From Cohnella candidum (GTDB taxonomy: Bacteria > Bacillota > Bacilli > Paenibacillales > Paenibacillaceae), in contig NZ_CP033433.1 in the NCBI RefSeq assembly GCF_003713065.1, forward strand, positions 586,001-650,000: 64,000 nt of DNA, in the 5' to 3' direction. Both the position numbers and the translations under genes were made by a program. Under the pieces are notes generated by a model. It saw only the letters and a list, made by a program, of their open reading frames with translations, was not told the DNA's origin and made no database searches. Positions 45,626-53,154 of this stretch are shown here, piece after piece; the first letter of the stretch is position 1; every line of letters starts with the position of its first letter.

Positions 45626-45952
45626 ATGGTTGAATATAATCCGTATCTCGATGGTCTGTTCAAGTCGCTGGCGGATCCGGTCCGCAGGGATATCCTGCAA
45701 CGGCTTGTCCATGCACAGCATACCATCAGCCAACTGGCCGCCCAATACGAGATGTCGTTCGCTGCCGTCGCCAAACACCTGAACGTGCTGGAGAAAGCCA
45801 AATTGATCATCAAAAGACGAAAAGGAAAGGAGCAGATCGTCAGCATCGCGCCCGAAGCCTTGAAGGACGCCAGTCAGTATCTCGAGCAATTTGAAGCCCT
45901 ATGGAACTACCGATTCGATGCGTTGGATCAAATTTTGCAGGAGGATGATTAA
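45626..45952 (+). CDS. ArsR-family transcriptional regulator
   Basis: 108-residue winged-helix repressor (LFKSLADPVRRDILQRL, TISQLAAQYEMSFAAVAKHLNVLEKAKLIIKRRKGKEQIVSI). There is no metal-binding CxC in the recognition helix, so it belongs to the non-metal group that is often paired with an SRPBCC/AHSA1 protein, as here. The ATG at 45626 has no Shine-Dalgarno sequence and lies just after a -10 element, suggesting leaderless translation. An ATG-less 12-codon extension upstream reads through the promoter and is rejected. The following gene starts 3 bp after the stop. Confidence 0.9.
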   Translation: MVEYNPYLDGLFKSLADPVRRDILQRLVHAQHTISQLAAQYEMSFAAVAKHLNVLEKAKLIIKRRKGKEQIVSIAPEALKDASQYLEQFEALWNYRFDALDQILQEDD

Positions 45953-45955
45953 TCG

Positions 45956-46438
45956 ATGAACCGAGCCAAAGTGACGGTCGAACCCGGCACGCAAAACATT
46001 GTCGTGGAGCGGATGTTTGATGCTCCCCGCCGCAAAGTGTTTGCCGCCATGACGCAAAAGGATAAGCTCGAGCGCTGGTGGACCGGCCCCGGCTACACCA
46101 ACCGGGTAACGCAGCTTGACGTGCGCGACGGCGGTTCCTGGCGTTTCGTCCAATCGGACGGACGCGGCGGCGAATTCGGCTTTCACGGCAGTTTCCACAT
46201 GGTTTCGCCCGAGATGACGATTCAAACCTTCGAATTCGAAGGCCTCGGCGAGCGCGGCCACGTTTCCCTTCAGAAAACGGTACTAATCGAAACCGAGGAG
46301 GGCAAAACGAAACTGATCGCCACTTCAACCTTCATGAGCGTCGAGGACCGGGATGGAATGGTTTCCAGCGGCATGGAGGAAGGCATGCAGCAAACGTATG
46401 TCATGCTGGATCGAATATTGAAGGAAATGGACGATTAA
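45956..46438 (+). CDS. SRPBCC/AHSA1 (START-like) domain protein
   Basis: 160-residue protein of the AHSA1 group (IVVERMFDAPRRKVFAAMTQKDKLERWWTGPG, GGSWRFVQSDGRGGEFGFHG, RDGMVSSGMEEGMQQTYVMLDRIL). These are single-domain helix-grip proteins with a hydrophobic ligand cavity; most bacterial members have no defined function. It forms an operon with the ArsR-type gene, a frequent pairing, so the regulator may control its own operon in response to a ligand this protein handles. The ATG has AGGAGGA upstream. Confidence 0.9.
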   Translation: MNRAKVTVEPGTQNIVVERMFDAPRRKVFAAMTQKDKLERWWTGPGYTNRVTQLDVRDGGSWRFVQSDGRGGEFGFHGSFHMVSPEMTIQTFEFEGLGERGHVSLQKTVLIETEEGKTKLIATSTFMSVEDRDGMVSSGMEEGMQQTYVMLDRILKEMDD

Positions 46439-46637
46439 TTCCGACAGTGATCGCTCCGCCATTCTGCTGCGTCACCCTATAGTAGACGGAACAAAACAAC
46501 GCGTGCCGAGGCGGTTATGGTACTGCTGAAAATGCAGGCGTATACGAACAAGTAAATAACAAATGTCAGGCTGCTTTGAACAAATTCAAAGAAGTCTTCT
46601 TTTTCTCCCGATCATTCAATTTCCGAAGAGTGAGCAT

Positions 46638-46799
46638 TTCGGAGTAGACGACTAATGCAAGGTTTGGATCATTGAGGCCAACACCAAGCCGCGTAAATAA
46701 CTGTTAGAACAAATCGGTACGCCCAGGGAGTTAAAAAAGAGCCTTCAGCTTCCCATCTATTATGCAGCTTATTTGTTGAGAAGCATGATGAAGCGATGA
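46638..46799 (+). pseudogene. Decayed C-terminal remnant, possibly of a YheC/YheD-type ATP-grasp protein
   Basis: One plus-strand frame reads FGVDD, stop, CKVWIIEANTKPRK, stop, then LLEQIGTPRELKKSLQLP and YYAAYLLRSMMKR before a third stop. The phrase KVWIIEANTKP followed by LPIYYAAYLL is typical of the end of YheC/YheD endospore-coat-associated ATP-grasp proteins. Internal stops and absence of the N-terminal part mark it as a fossil. The rest of the 490-base gap 46439-46928 shows no gene or RNA I can support. Confidence 0.4.
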
Positions 46800-46928
46800 A
46801 CAAGTCGCAAACCGAAATCGGGGTGATTTTACTAATTTCGTTTTTTTGTGTGTTCGATTTATAAGAGATAACATAATTTGTAGTACTGGTTGTCCGGAAC
46901 ACCTTTTTTGAATGGGGTGGAACTTGGG

Positions 46929-47366
46929 ATGAAGATGAACCAATACTTAAAGGACAAAGTTAAAAACAAAAAAGTGATCGGGCGTGGTGGAACTCGTATT
47001 GCCTATGATTTAGATGATGGCTATGTACTTAAAGTGGCGAGATCAACTAAAGGTATAAAATGCAATATGATGGAAGTCCGCTTATCCCAATATAAACCGA
47101 TTAGGGGCTATCTTGCTGAAATAATTGACCACGACAGGAAATATCGATGGATTAAAATGAAGAAATATGTACGGAAATTCCCTGTCCATTCACAATTGTA
47201 TAGATCTAAATTGAAGGAAATCATCGATATTTTTTTCAAACATGGTGTAGTGCCATCTAAAGGAGTCGGTGATTATAAAAAGCCTTTCGCTCCCAATTTG
47301 CGATTAAAGAATAATAAAGAAATCGTTGTTATTGACTATGGGGGATTTAAGGATGAAAGAAATTAA
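46929..47366 (+). CDS. Minimal protein-kinase-like protein, copy 1
   Basis: 145 residues, Lys-rich and encoded in AT-rich DNA unlike its neighbours. The pattern resembles a stripped-down protein-kinase fold: a Gly-rich loop and beta-strand Lys (VIGRGGTRIAYDLDDGYVLKVA, Lys35), a Glu (Glu49) where the C-helix Glu would be, a hinge-like YRWIKMKKYVRKFP, and PNLRLKNNKEIVVIDYGGF standing for the catalytic Asn and the metal-binding Asp (DYG for DFG). No HRD motif is evident. The ATG at 46929 follows GGGGTGG. It overlaps the next, paralogous gene by 14 bp. Small genes like this occur in phage-like or transferred segments. The activity and target are unknown. Confidence 0.6.
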   Translation: MKMNQYLKDKVKNKKVIGRGGTRIAYDLDDGYVLKVARSTKGIKCNMMEVRLSQYKPIRGYLAEIIDHDRKYRWIKMKKYVRKFPVHSQLYRSKLKEIIDIFFKHGVVPSKGVGDYKKPFAPNLRLKNNKEIVVIDYGGFKDERN

Positions 47367-47811
47367 AGGAAAGGTGATTGCACGGGGTGCTAGGAGAACG
47401 GTATTTGAATTAGACAATGGAAATGTTATGAAAATCCCTGTTTCTAAGTATGGATATAGAAGTAACGCACGAGAAGTAAACGTGTATAAACGATGCGGTA
47501 AAAGGCTGAAGCGGCATCTTGGGAAAATTGTTCGCTACGGGGACCGATATGAATATTTGATTATGAAAAAATACGATCGGCGTTTTCCAAAATCGAATCG
47601 ATTTTTTGAAGAACTTAAACGATTGAAGCGTTTATTTACTGAAAAAGGCATTTATCCATATGATATTGTTTCAAATCGTGGTAAAGCGAATTATCAAAAT
47701 TTGCGGTTGGACAACGATGGGCGGATTATTATCATTGATTATGGGAATTTCATATTCAAGAAACCCGCCTTAACTCATAAAAAACTGGATGGGTTTAGTC
47801 AACCTCAGTGA
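47353..47811 (+). CDS. Minimal protein-kinase-like protein, copy 2
   Basis: 152 residues, paralogous to the preceding gene. The same elements align: VIARGARRTVFELDNGNVMKIP (Lys27), Glu41 in NAREVNVY, the hinge-like YEYLIMKKYDRRFPKS, then YQNLRLDNDGRIIIIDYGNF. The ATG at 47353 lies eight bases after GGGGGA and inside the end of copy 1, so translation is coupled. Low GC and Lys/Arg/Tyr-rich composition match copy 1 and contrast with the surrounding GC-rich genes, suggesting joint horizontal acquisition. A heterodimer or toxin-like pair is conceivable; nothing in the sequence decides it. Confidence 0.6.
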   Translation: MKEIKGKVIARGARRTVFELDNGNVMKIPVSKYGYRSNAREVNVYKRCGKRLKRHLGKIVRYGDRYEYLIMKKYDRRFPKSNRFFEELKRLKRLFTEKGIYPYDIVSNRGKANYQNLRLDNDGRIIIIDYGNFIFKKPALTHKKLDGFSQPQ

Positions 47812-47874
47812 GATGTTCGTTTACGCTTCCTGCGCGTGTTGCGAGGTGCCTCTTACTTTCATATGCGAATGATA

Positions 47875-47907
47875 AAACGGACCACTCGTCTTAGGAGCGG
47901 TCTGTTT
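47875..47907 (+). terminator. Terminator after the kinase-like pair
   Basis: AAACGGACCACTC pairs with GAGCGGTCTGTTT (one mismatch, one wobble), followed by ACGATTTTT. Confidence 0.65.
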
Positions 47908-48037
47908 ACGATTTTTGGACCGATTTTCATCCCTCGGATTTCCTCATCGACCGAAATATTTTATACTTTCAATACGATGTGTATTTTGCGCTTGTCCAAG
48001 CTGCGACTCGCAGAGCGTCGGAGGAGGTGAAAGCCGA

Positions 48038-50029
48038 ATGAATATCAAGGAAATCGCCGATAAGGCCGGCGTCTCCATCGCAACGGTTTCCCATGTGGTG
48101 AATAAAACCCGGTACGTCAGCGCGGAATTGACGGAGCGGGTGCTGAAAGTCATCGAGGAAACGGACGGCAAACCGGGTTTTCTTCTTCGCAACAAAAAAT
48201 CGCTGAAATCCGTCAACATCCTGTGCCTGGCGGATAATATCACGGATTATTTCTGCGTCGACGTGATCAAAGGCTTGAGAGACCGGGCAAGGCTCGACGA
48301 GATGCGTGTGGTCGTGCTGCATTCGGACAACATCGGCTTGATTCACGAATACATCCGGCTCGAAAAGCCGGCCGGCGTCGTTTTTCTCATGGGCGGTGCG
48401 CGTTCGGAAAGCGAATTCGACAAGATGAAGGAAATCGGCATCCCCGCCGTTTTCGTCGGACAAGCGGACAGCGTAACAGAGAACGGGAATATTGTCTTCG
48501 ATGCGTTCGAATGCGCGTTTAAGGCAGTCCATCATCTTCTGAAAAGCGGCCATGACCGGGTGGCATTCGTTTATCAGGACAAGGACGGTCCCTGGTTCGA
48601 TCGCAAACTCCTCGGGTATCGGGAGGCGTTGAACGAGCAAGGTATTCCGTTTGATCCCTCCCTTGTCGTCGCGATGGAAGACTTGTTCGCTTACGGCAAG
48701 CACGAGGTGGAGGACATCCTCGCTGACACCAACAGGACAACCGCCATTCTTTGTGCGGACGAGGCGGCGACGACCGGGTGTTTGAAATTCATGGGCAGCC
48801 ACAACCTCAAATGTCCGGAGGATTTGTCGCTGGTTAGCCTCCATGATTTCCAATGGGGGGATTTGCTGAGCCCGCCGATAACCACGGTATCGTACGATCC
48901 TGCTGAAATCGGTCGGAAAAGCTTCGAAAAGCTGATCGCGAAAATCAAACGACTGGGAGAAGACTCCGAGAATACGGTGGTGGAGAGCAAAATCAAAGTG
49001 AGGAGCTCGACGCAGACCATCGCCAAAGGCCCTCTCGGCGAAAAGGCGGAAAGTCCGGAACTCTTGCATTTGCAGGCTTCGGAGATGGAGAGCATCAAAA
49101 CCGGAGAGTATACGGCCGCGATCTCTTTCCATTATTCCGGCACCGCGTGGGCGAGGCTGCACGAAAAAGGAATCAAGGACGTATTTGCCGAAATGGGAAT
49201 CAAGGTGCTCGTCGTCACCGATGCCCACTTTGACCCGGAACTGCAAAACAAGCAGCACGAAAGCATCCTTTCCATGAAACCGGACATTTTGATCAGCGTT
49301 CCCGTTGATGGGGTCATGACCGCTGCCAGTTATCGAACGCTGTTAAACGCCGGAATCAAGCTCGTGTTGATCAACAACGTTCCGGAAGGTTTCGAACGCG
49401 GGGACTACGTCACGTGCGTTTCCGTAAACGAACGCGAAAACGGCCAAATCGCGGGAAGATTGTTGGGCGAATACTTAAAAAGATACGACAAGAAAAAAAT
49501 CGGATTGCTCGTTCACGGCGCTCCTTTCTTCGCCACCCGGCAAAGGGATCAGGCGGTGGAACAGGTGCTGACCGAAGAATTTCCCGACTTGGAAATCGTC
49601 GCGGTGCAAAGCTTCCAGAAGGAATCGCGGGCATTCGATGCTTGTTACGAGATGATCAAAAACCACCCGGAGATCGAAGGATTATACGTCTCTTGGGAAG
49701 GACCCGCCCTTTCGGCGTTGAACGCGCTGCGGGAATTAAACCGGGAAGAGATCCGCATGGTCACCGCGGACTTGGACAGCGAGGTGGCGTTGAACCTGGC
49801 CGCCGGCGGTTCCGTCATCGGAATCAGCGCGCAGCGTCCTTATGACCAGGGGAGAGCGATCGCGCTCGCCGCCGCGAACGCGCTCCTTGGCAGAAGCACC
49901 CCGTCCTATATCGGGGTGAGTCCGTACAGAGTCACAAGAGACAATTTGCTGATCGCATGGCAGGAAATTTTGAAAGAACGCGCACCGGCTCAGCTCGCTA
50001 GTGCATTGAAGGGCAGCCGGAATCCGTAA
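48038..50029 (+). CDS. LacI-type regulator with an extra C-terminal solute-binding-protein domain, copy 1
   Basis: 663 residues, twice the normal LacI/GalR length. Residues 1-55 are a LacI helix-turn-helix (IKEIADKAGVSIATVSHVVN). Residues about 60-315 are a usual LacI-type sensor fold ending in the typical KVRSST stretch. Residues about 328-663 are a second, complete periplasmic-binding fold without signal peptide: IAKGPLGEKAESPELL, YTAAISFHYSGTAWARL, IKVLVVTDAHFDPE, PDILISVPVDGVM, YVTCVSVNERENGQIAGR. It aligns segment by segment with the mature part (from residue 82) of the sugar-binding lipoprotein at 53155. The ATG at 48038 follows GGAGGAGGTGA. A near-identical architecture is repeated in the next gene. 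It presumably senses the transported ligand in the cytoplasm. Confidence 0.9.
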   Translation: MNIKEIADKAGVSIATVSHVVNKTRYVSAELTERVLKVIEETDGKPGFLLRNKKSLKSVNILCLADNITDYFCVDVIKGLRDRARLDEMRVVVLHSDNIGLIHEYIRLEKPAGVVFLMGGARSESEFDKMKEIGIPAVFVGQADSVTENGNIVFDAFECAFKAVHHLLKSGHDRVAFVYQDKDGPWFDRKLLGYREALNEQGIPFDPSLVVAMEDLFAYGKHEVEDILADTNRTTAILCADEAATTGCLKFMGSHNLKCPEDLSLVSLHDFQWGDLLSPPITTVSYDPAEIGRKSFEKLIAKIKRLGEDSENTVVESKIKVRSSTQTIAKGPLGEKAESPELLHLQASEMESIKTGEYTAAISFHYSGTAWARLHEKGIKDVFAEMGIKVLVVTDAHFDPELQNKQHESILSMKPDILISVPVDGVMTAASYRTLLNAGIKLVLINNVPEGFERGDYVTCVSVNERENGQIAGRLLGEYLKRYDKKKIGLLVHGAPFFATRQRDQAVEQVLTEEFPDLEIVAVQSFQKESRAFDACYEMIKNHPEIEGLYVSWEGPALSALNALRELNREEIRMVTADLDSEVALNLAAGGSVIGISAQRPYDQGRAIALAAANALLGRSTPSYIGVSPYRVTRDNLLIAWQEILKERAPAQLASALKGSRNP

Positions 50030-50033
50030 ATCG

Positions 50034-50069
50034 CGTAAAAAAGCCGACCTTAGGGTCGGCTTTTTTACG
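50034..50069 (+). terminator. Strong terminator after regulator copy 1
   Basis: A 16-bp perfect stem (CGTAAAAAAGCCGACC with GGTCGGCTTTTTTACG, 4-nt loop) 5 bp after the stop. Its right arm overlaps a TTTACGTAAA-type palindrome. Confidence 0.92.
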
Positions 50070-50154
50070 TAAATAAAGAAATATTTCAGTGACATTGCAA
50101 GAAAACGAACGTGATATTTTTCTTAATTCCAACTGTTTGTACGAGAACATAAAT

Positions 50155-50168
50155 ATTTTGCGTAAATT
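50155..50168. promoter_or_regulatory. Putative LacI-type operator upstream of regulator copy 2
   Basis: ATTTTGCGTAAATT resembles the perfect palindrome at 50251. It ends three bases before the -35 of the putative promoter. A third related box (TTTACGTAAAT, 50065-50075) overlaps the terminator of copy 1. Confidence 0.45.
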
Positions 50169-50170
50169 CA

Positions 50171-50199
50171 TTGACCAAGATAGCGTTTGCATGTTATAA
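50171..50199 (+). promoter_or_regulatory. Putative promoter of the regulator-2/transporter operon
   Basis: TTGACC, 17 bp, TTATAA. It lies about 90 bp before the GTG start of the second regulator and is flanked by operator-like palindromes on both sides. Confidence 0.55.
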
Positions 50200-50250
50200 G
50201 TTGTCTATAACTCAAATCTGAAAAGAAAAACAGAGGGCATAATCACTAGA

Positions 50251-50264
50251 ATTTACGTAAATTT
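50251..50264. promoter_or_regulatory. Perfect palindromic operator upstream of regulator copy 2
   Basis: AATTTACGTAAATT is a perfect 14-bp palindrome with the central CG typical of LacI-family operators. Its centre is 96 bp from that of the box at 50155, close to nine helical turns, which would allow looping. The cognate protein is most likely one of the two fusion regulators. Confidence 0.6.
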
Positions 50265-50291
50265 TTGCAGGGAATGTAAGGTGAACGCATC

Positions 50292-52301
50292 GTGAAAATG
50301 AAGGAAATCGCCCGGAAAGCCGGGGTGTCGATCGCGACCGTATCTCACGTGGTGAATAAAACCCGGTACGTCAGCGATGAATTGACCGAACGGGTGATGA
50401 AGGTCATCCAGGAGCTGGACGAAAAACCGGGGTTCCTTTTGCGCAACATGAAAGCGGCTTCAACCGACCGGATCCTATGCGTCATCGAAAACCTTACGGA
50501 CTATTTTTGCGTGGAGATTCTGAAAGGGGTGAAGTGCCGAGCCGTCCAAGAAGGCCTCCAGGTCGTCGTACTCCAGTCGGATCATCCGGGCGTCGTGCAG
50601 GATTACGTGAGATTGGAAAAGCCGAGCGGCATCATCCTGATTACGGACAAACGCCGCAGCGAGCGTATCCGGTCCTCGGACTTCCCCGTTCCCATGGTGA
50701 TTGTCGGCCACGCGGACCGCATCCCGGAAAGCGGACATCTCTTGATCGACTACCGCGAAAGCGCCTACAAAGGAACGCTTCATCTCATCAAAAGCGGCCA
50801 TGAAAAAATCGGCTTGATTTACGATCCCGAAAATCCATACGCCCGCCCGCAGATCCTGTCCGGATACCAAGCGGCCTTGCGGGAGCATGAGTTGTCGTTC
50901 GATCCGGCACGGGTTCTTGATTGGGAGTCGGACAAAGCGTTCGAAATGGACTCGGTCGGGGACTGGGAGGAAGACGGGCTGACGGCATGGGTGATCGGGA
51001 ACGAAGTCGCGACTTTCGAGTTCCTGCGTTATTTCACGAAGCGAAACTTCAAAATCCCTGAAGACCTTTCGGTGGTGAGCCTTACGGAACTGGAAGCGAA
51101 CCGGCTGGTCAATCCCGCGATTACGACGGTTGCCCATGATCCGCATGAACTCGGAAGAATGAGCGTGGAAAAATTGAAACGCAAAATCGCGTCTCAGCCG
51201 GACGGCGGGGAGGACGTCGTCGCGCCGTGCAGAATGACCATCCGGCACTCGACGAAGTGCATCGGCCGCGGTCCGCTTGGCGACAAGGCCGAAAGTCCGG
51301 AATGTCTCGAGTTGAGCGCCGCCGATATCGAACGGATCAAAGCCGGTTCTTATACGGCGGCGATATCGTTCCACTATGCGGGAACCGCTTGGGCGAGGAT
51401 GCACGAGAAAGGGATCAAAGACGTTTTTTGGGAGTTGGGAATCAAGGTGCTGGCGGTGACGGACGCGCATTTTAACCCGGATATGCAGATCACGCAGCAT
51501 GAAAGCATCCTCGCGATGCGGCCGGACATCCTGATCAGCATCCCCGCGGACGAGGCGATGACGTCGCACGGTTACCGGGAAATCGTGAACGCCGGCACCA
51601 AGCTGGTGCTCATCAACAACGTGCCGCACGGCTTCGGAAGAGAAGACTATGTCACCTGCGTGTCCGTCAATGAGAGGGAGAACGGACAGGTCGCGGGGAG
51701 AATCCTGGGGCAATACTTGACCGACAACGGTAAGAAAAAGGTCGGCATGCTCGTGCACGGGGCCTCGTTCTTCGCCACGAAACAGCGGGACATGGCCGTG
51801 GAACAAGTCCTTTCCGAGGAGTTTCCGGAGCTGGAAATCGTGGCGATGGAACCTTTCATCAAGGAAAGCAAAGCCTTCGATACCTGCTACGAGATGATCA
51901 AATTGCATCCCGAAATCGAAGGGCTGTACGTTTCCTGGGAAGGTCCGGCGCTCGCGGTATTGAAAGCGCTTCGGGAGTTGGGCCGCGAAGACATCGGCGT
52001 GATTACGGCCGATCTGGATACGGAAGTGGCCTATAACATGGCTGCGGGCGGCCCGATCAAAGGCATCAGCGCCCAGCGTCCTTACGATCAGGGAAGAGCC
52101 ATGGCGTTGTCGGCGGCTAACGCCTTGCTTGGAAGAAGCATTCCTTCCTTCATCGGCGTAAGCCCTGACAAGGTGACTTCGGAAAATCTGCTGGCGAAGT
52201 GGCAGGAAATATTGCGGGAACGCGCGCCGGCCGAGCTGGCGCAAATGCTGAAAATCCAAAAACCGACGATTCCGGCAGAGCGTGCGTACGCCGGCCTTTG
52301 A
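50292..52301 (+). CDS. LacI-type regulator with an extra C-terminal solute-binding-protein domain, copy 2
   Basis: 669 residues with the same three-part plan as the preceding gene: LacI helix-turn-helix (MKEIARKAGVSIATVSHVVN), a LacI-type sensor fold to about residue 318, then a full second periplasmic-binding fold from about 323 (IGRGPLGDKAESPECLEL, YTAAISFHYAGTAWARM, ITADLDTEVAYNMAAGG, GISAQRPYDQGRAMA). The recognition helices of the two copies are the same, so they may bind the same sites or form mixed oligomers; the first sensor domains have diverged more. The start is GTG at 50292, seven bases after AAGGTGA; the ATG two codons on is too far. It is 16 bp ahead of the isomerase gene and so heads the catabolic/transport operon. 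Confidence 0.9.
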   Translation: MKMKEIARKAGVSIATVSHVVNKTRYVSDELTERVMKVIQELDEKPGFLLRNMKAASTDRILCVIENLTDYFCVEILKGVKCRAVQEGLQVVVLQSDHPGVVQDYVRLEKPSGIILITDKRRSERIRSSDFPVPMVIVGHADRIPESGHLLIDYRESAYKGTLHLIKSGHEKIGLIYDPENPYARPQILSGYQAALREHELSFDPARVLDWESDKAFEMDSVGDWEEDGLTAWVIGNEVATFEFLRYFTKRNFKIPEDLSVVSLTELEANRLVNPAITTVAHDPHELGRMSVEKLKRKIASQPDGGEDVVAPCRMTIRHSTKCIGRGPLGDKAESPECLELSAADIERIKAGSYTAAISFHYAGTAWARMHEKGIKDVFWELGIKVLAVTDAHFNPDMQITQHESILAMRPDILISIPADEAMTSHGYREIVNAGTKLVLINNVPHGFGREDYVTCVSVNERENGQVAGRILGQYLTDNGKKKVGMLVHGASFFATKQRDMAVEQVLSEEFPELEIVAMEPFIKESKAFDTCYEMIKLHPEIEGLYVSWEGPALAVLKALRELGREDIGVITADLDTEVAYNMAAGGPIKGISAQRPYDQGRAMALSAANALLGRSIPSFIGVSPDKVTSENLLAKWQEILRERAPAELAQMLKIQKPTIPAERAYAGL

Positions 52302-52317
52302 AAGGAGGTGAACAAAG

Positions 52318-53133
52318 ATGAAGCTTGGTTACCAGACGAATACATGGGGCGGCGTCGTGGGTCACCCCGCCGGCGTCACCTCGGTAAAGGATTTGTACTA
52401 CTGGACCCCGGGATCGTTGGAGCAGGCGGTCAAGGAGATCGCGGACGCCGGCTTTGCGGGCATCGAACTGTTTGACGGAAACCTCATGACGTATGAAGAC
52501 CGTCCCGCCGAATTCCGAAACCTGCTGCAGCAGCATGGCCAAAAACTCGTAGGCGTTTATACCGGCGCGAATTTCATTTTCGCGGATATCTGGAAAGAGG
52601 AGCTTTATAAAATCGAAAAGGTGGCCAAACTTGCCGCCGAATGCGGAGCCGAGCATTTGGTCTTGGGAGGAGGAGCGATCCGGGCAACCGGCATCCTCGA
52701 TTCCGATTTCGAAGCGCTGGCGGAGTCGCTGCAAGGCGCGGCGCAAGTGGCCGATAAGTACGGCCTCGTACCCAGTTACCACCCGCATCTCGGAACCATG
52801 GTTCAGGCGCCGGATCAGCTCGACCGCATCATGAAACTGACGAACATTTCCCTCTGCCCGGATACCGCTCATATCGAAGCCGGGGGAGGAGATCCCGTCG
52901 CCGTGATCCGCAAATACATCGACCGGATCCGCTACGTTCACTACAAGGATTACGGTTCCGGCAACTTCCTTCCTTTGGGTGAAGGCGGACAGAACTTCGC
53001 GGAGATGACGCGGATCCTCCGGGCACACGACTATGACGGTTGGATCACCGTTGAATTGGACAGCCACGACGACCCTTATCGCGGAGCGGTCATCAGCAGA
53101 AAGTATCTTCGCGAGCAATGCGATTTCCATTAA
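52318..53133 (+). CDS. Sugar phosphate isomerase/epimerase (IolE-like TIM barrel)
   Basis: 271-residue xylose-isomerase-like TIM barrel (AP_endonuc_2 family). Conserved features are LGYQTNTWGG at the start, GFAGIELFDGN, GAEHLVLGGGA, YHPHLGTMVQAPDQLDRI (metal ligand His), LCPDTAHIEAGGGDP (Asp and His), RYVHYKDY and GWITVELDSHDDPYRG (Glu). These match the IolE/hydroxypyruvate-isomerase-like group, dehydratases or isomerases/epimerases acting on inositol- or keto-sugar substrates. AAGGAGGTGA stands in front of the ATG. Together with the Gfo/Idh/MocA dehydrogenase at 54406 it suggests an oxidation-then-isomerisation/dehydration route for the imported sugar. The actual substrate is unknown. Confidence 0.88.
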   Translation: MKLGYQTNTWGGVVGHPAGVTSVKDLYYWTPGSLEQAVKEIADAGFAGIELFDGNLMTYEDRPAEFRNLLQQHGQKLVGVYTGANFIFADIWKEELYKIEKVAKLAAECGAEHLVLGGGAIRATGILDSDFEALAESLQGAAQVADKYGLVPSYHPHLGTMVQAPDQLDRIMKLTNISLCPDTAHIEAGGGDPVAVIRKYIDRIRYVHYKDYGSGNFLPLGEGGQNFAEMTRILRAHDYDGWITVELDSHDDPYRGAVISRKYLREQCDFH

Positions 53134-53154
53134 CCATTTGGGGGGTCATTTTCC

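Noticed and set aside
46571..46700. Minus-strand peptide GVGLNDPNLALVVYSEMLTL with a faint Spo0E-like look
   Set aside because: No start codon follows the upstream stop, the SQELD-type motif is absent, and the opposite strand carries a better explained remnant.
47836..48030. 64-codon plus-strand frame before the first fusion regulator
   Set aside because: Overlaps a terminator and the regulator's leader; no ribosome-binding site or family resemblance.
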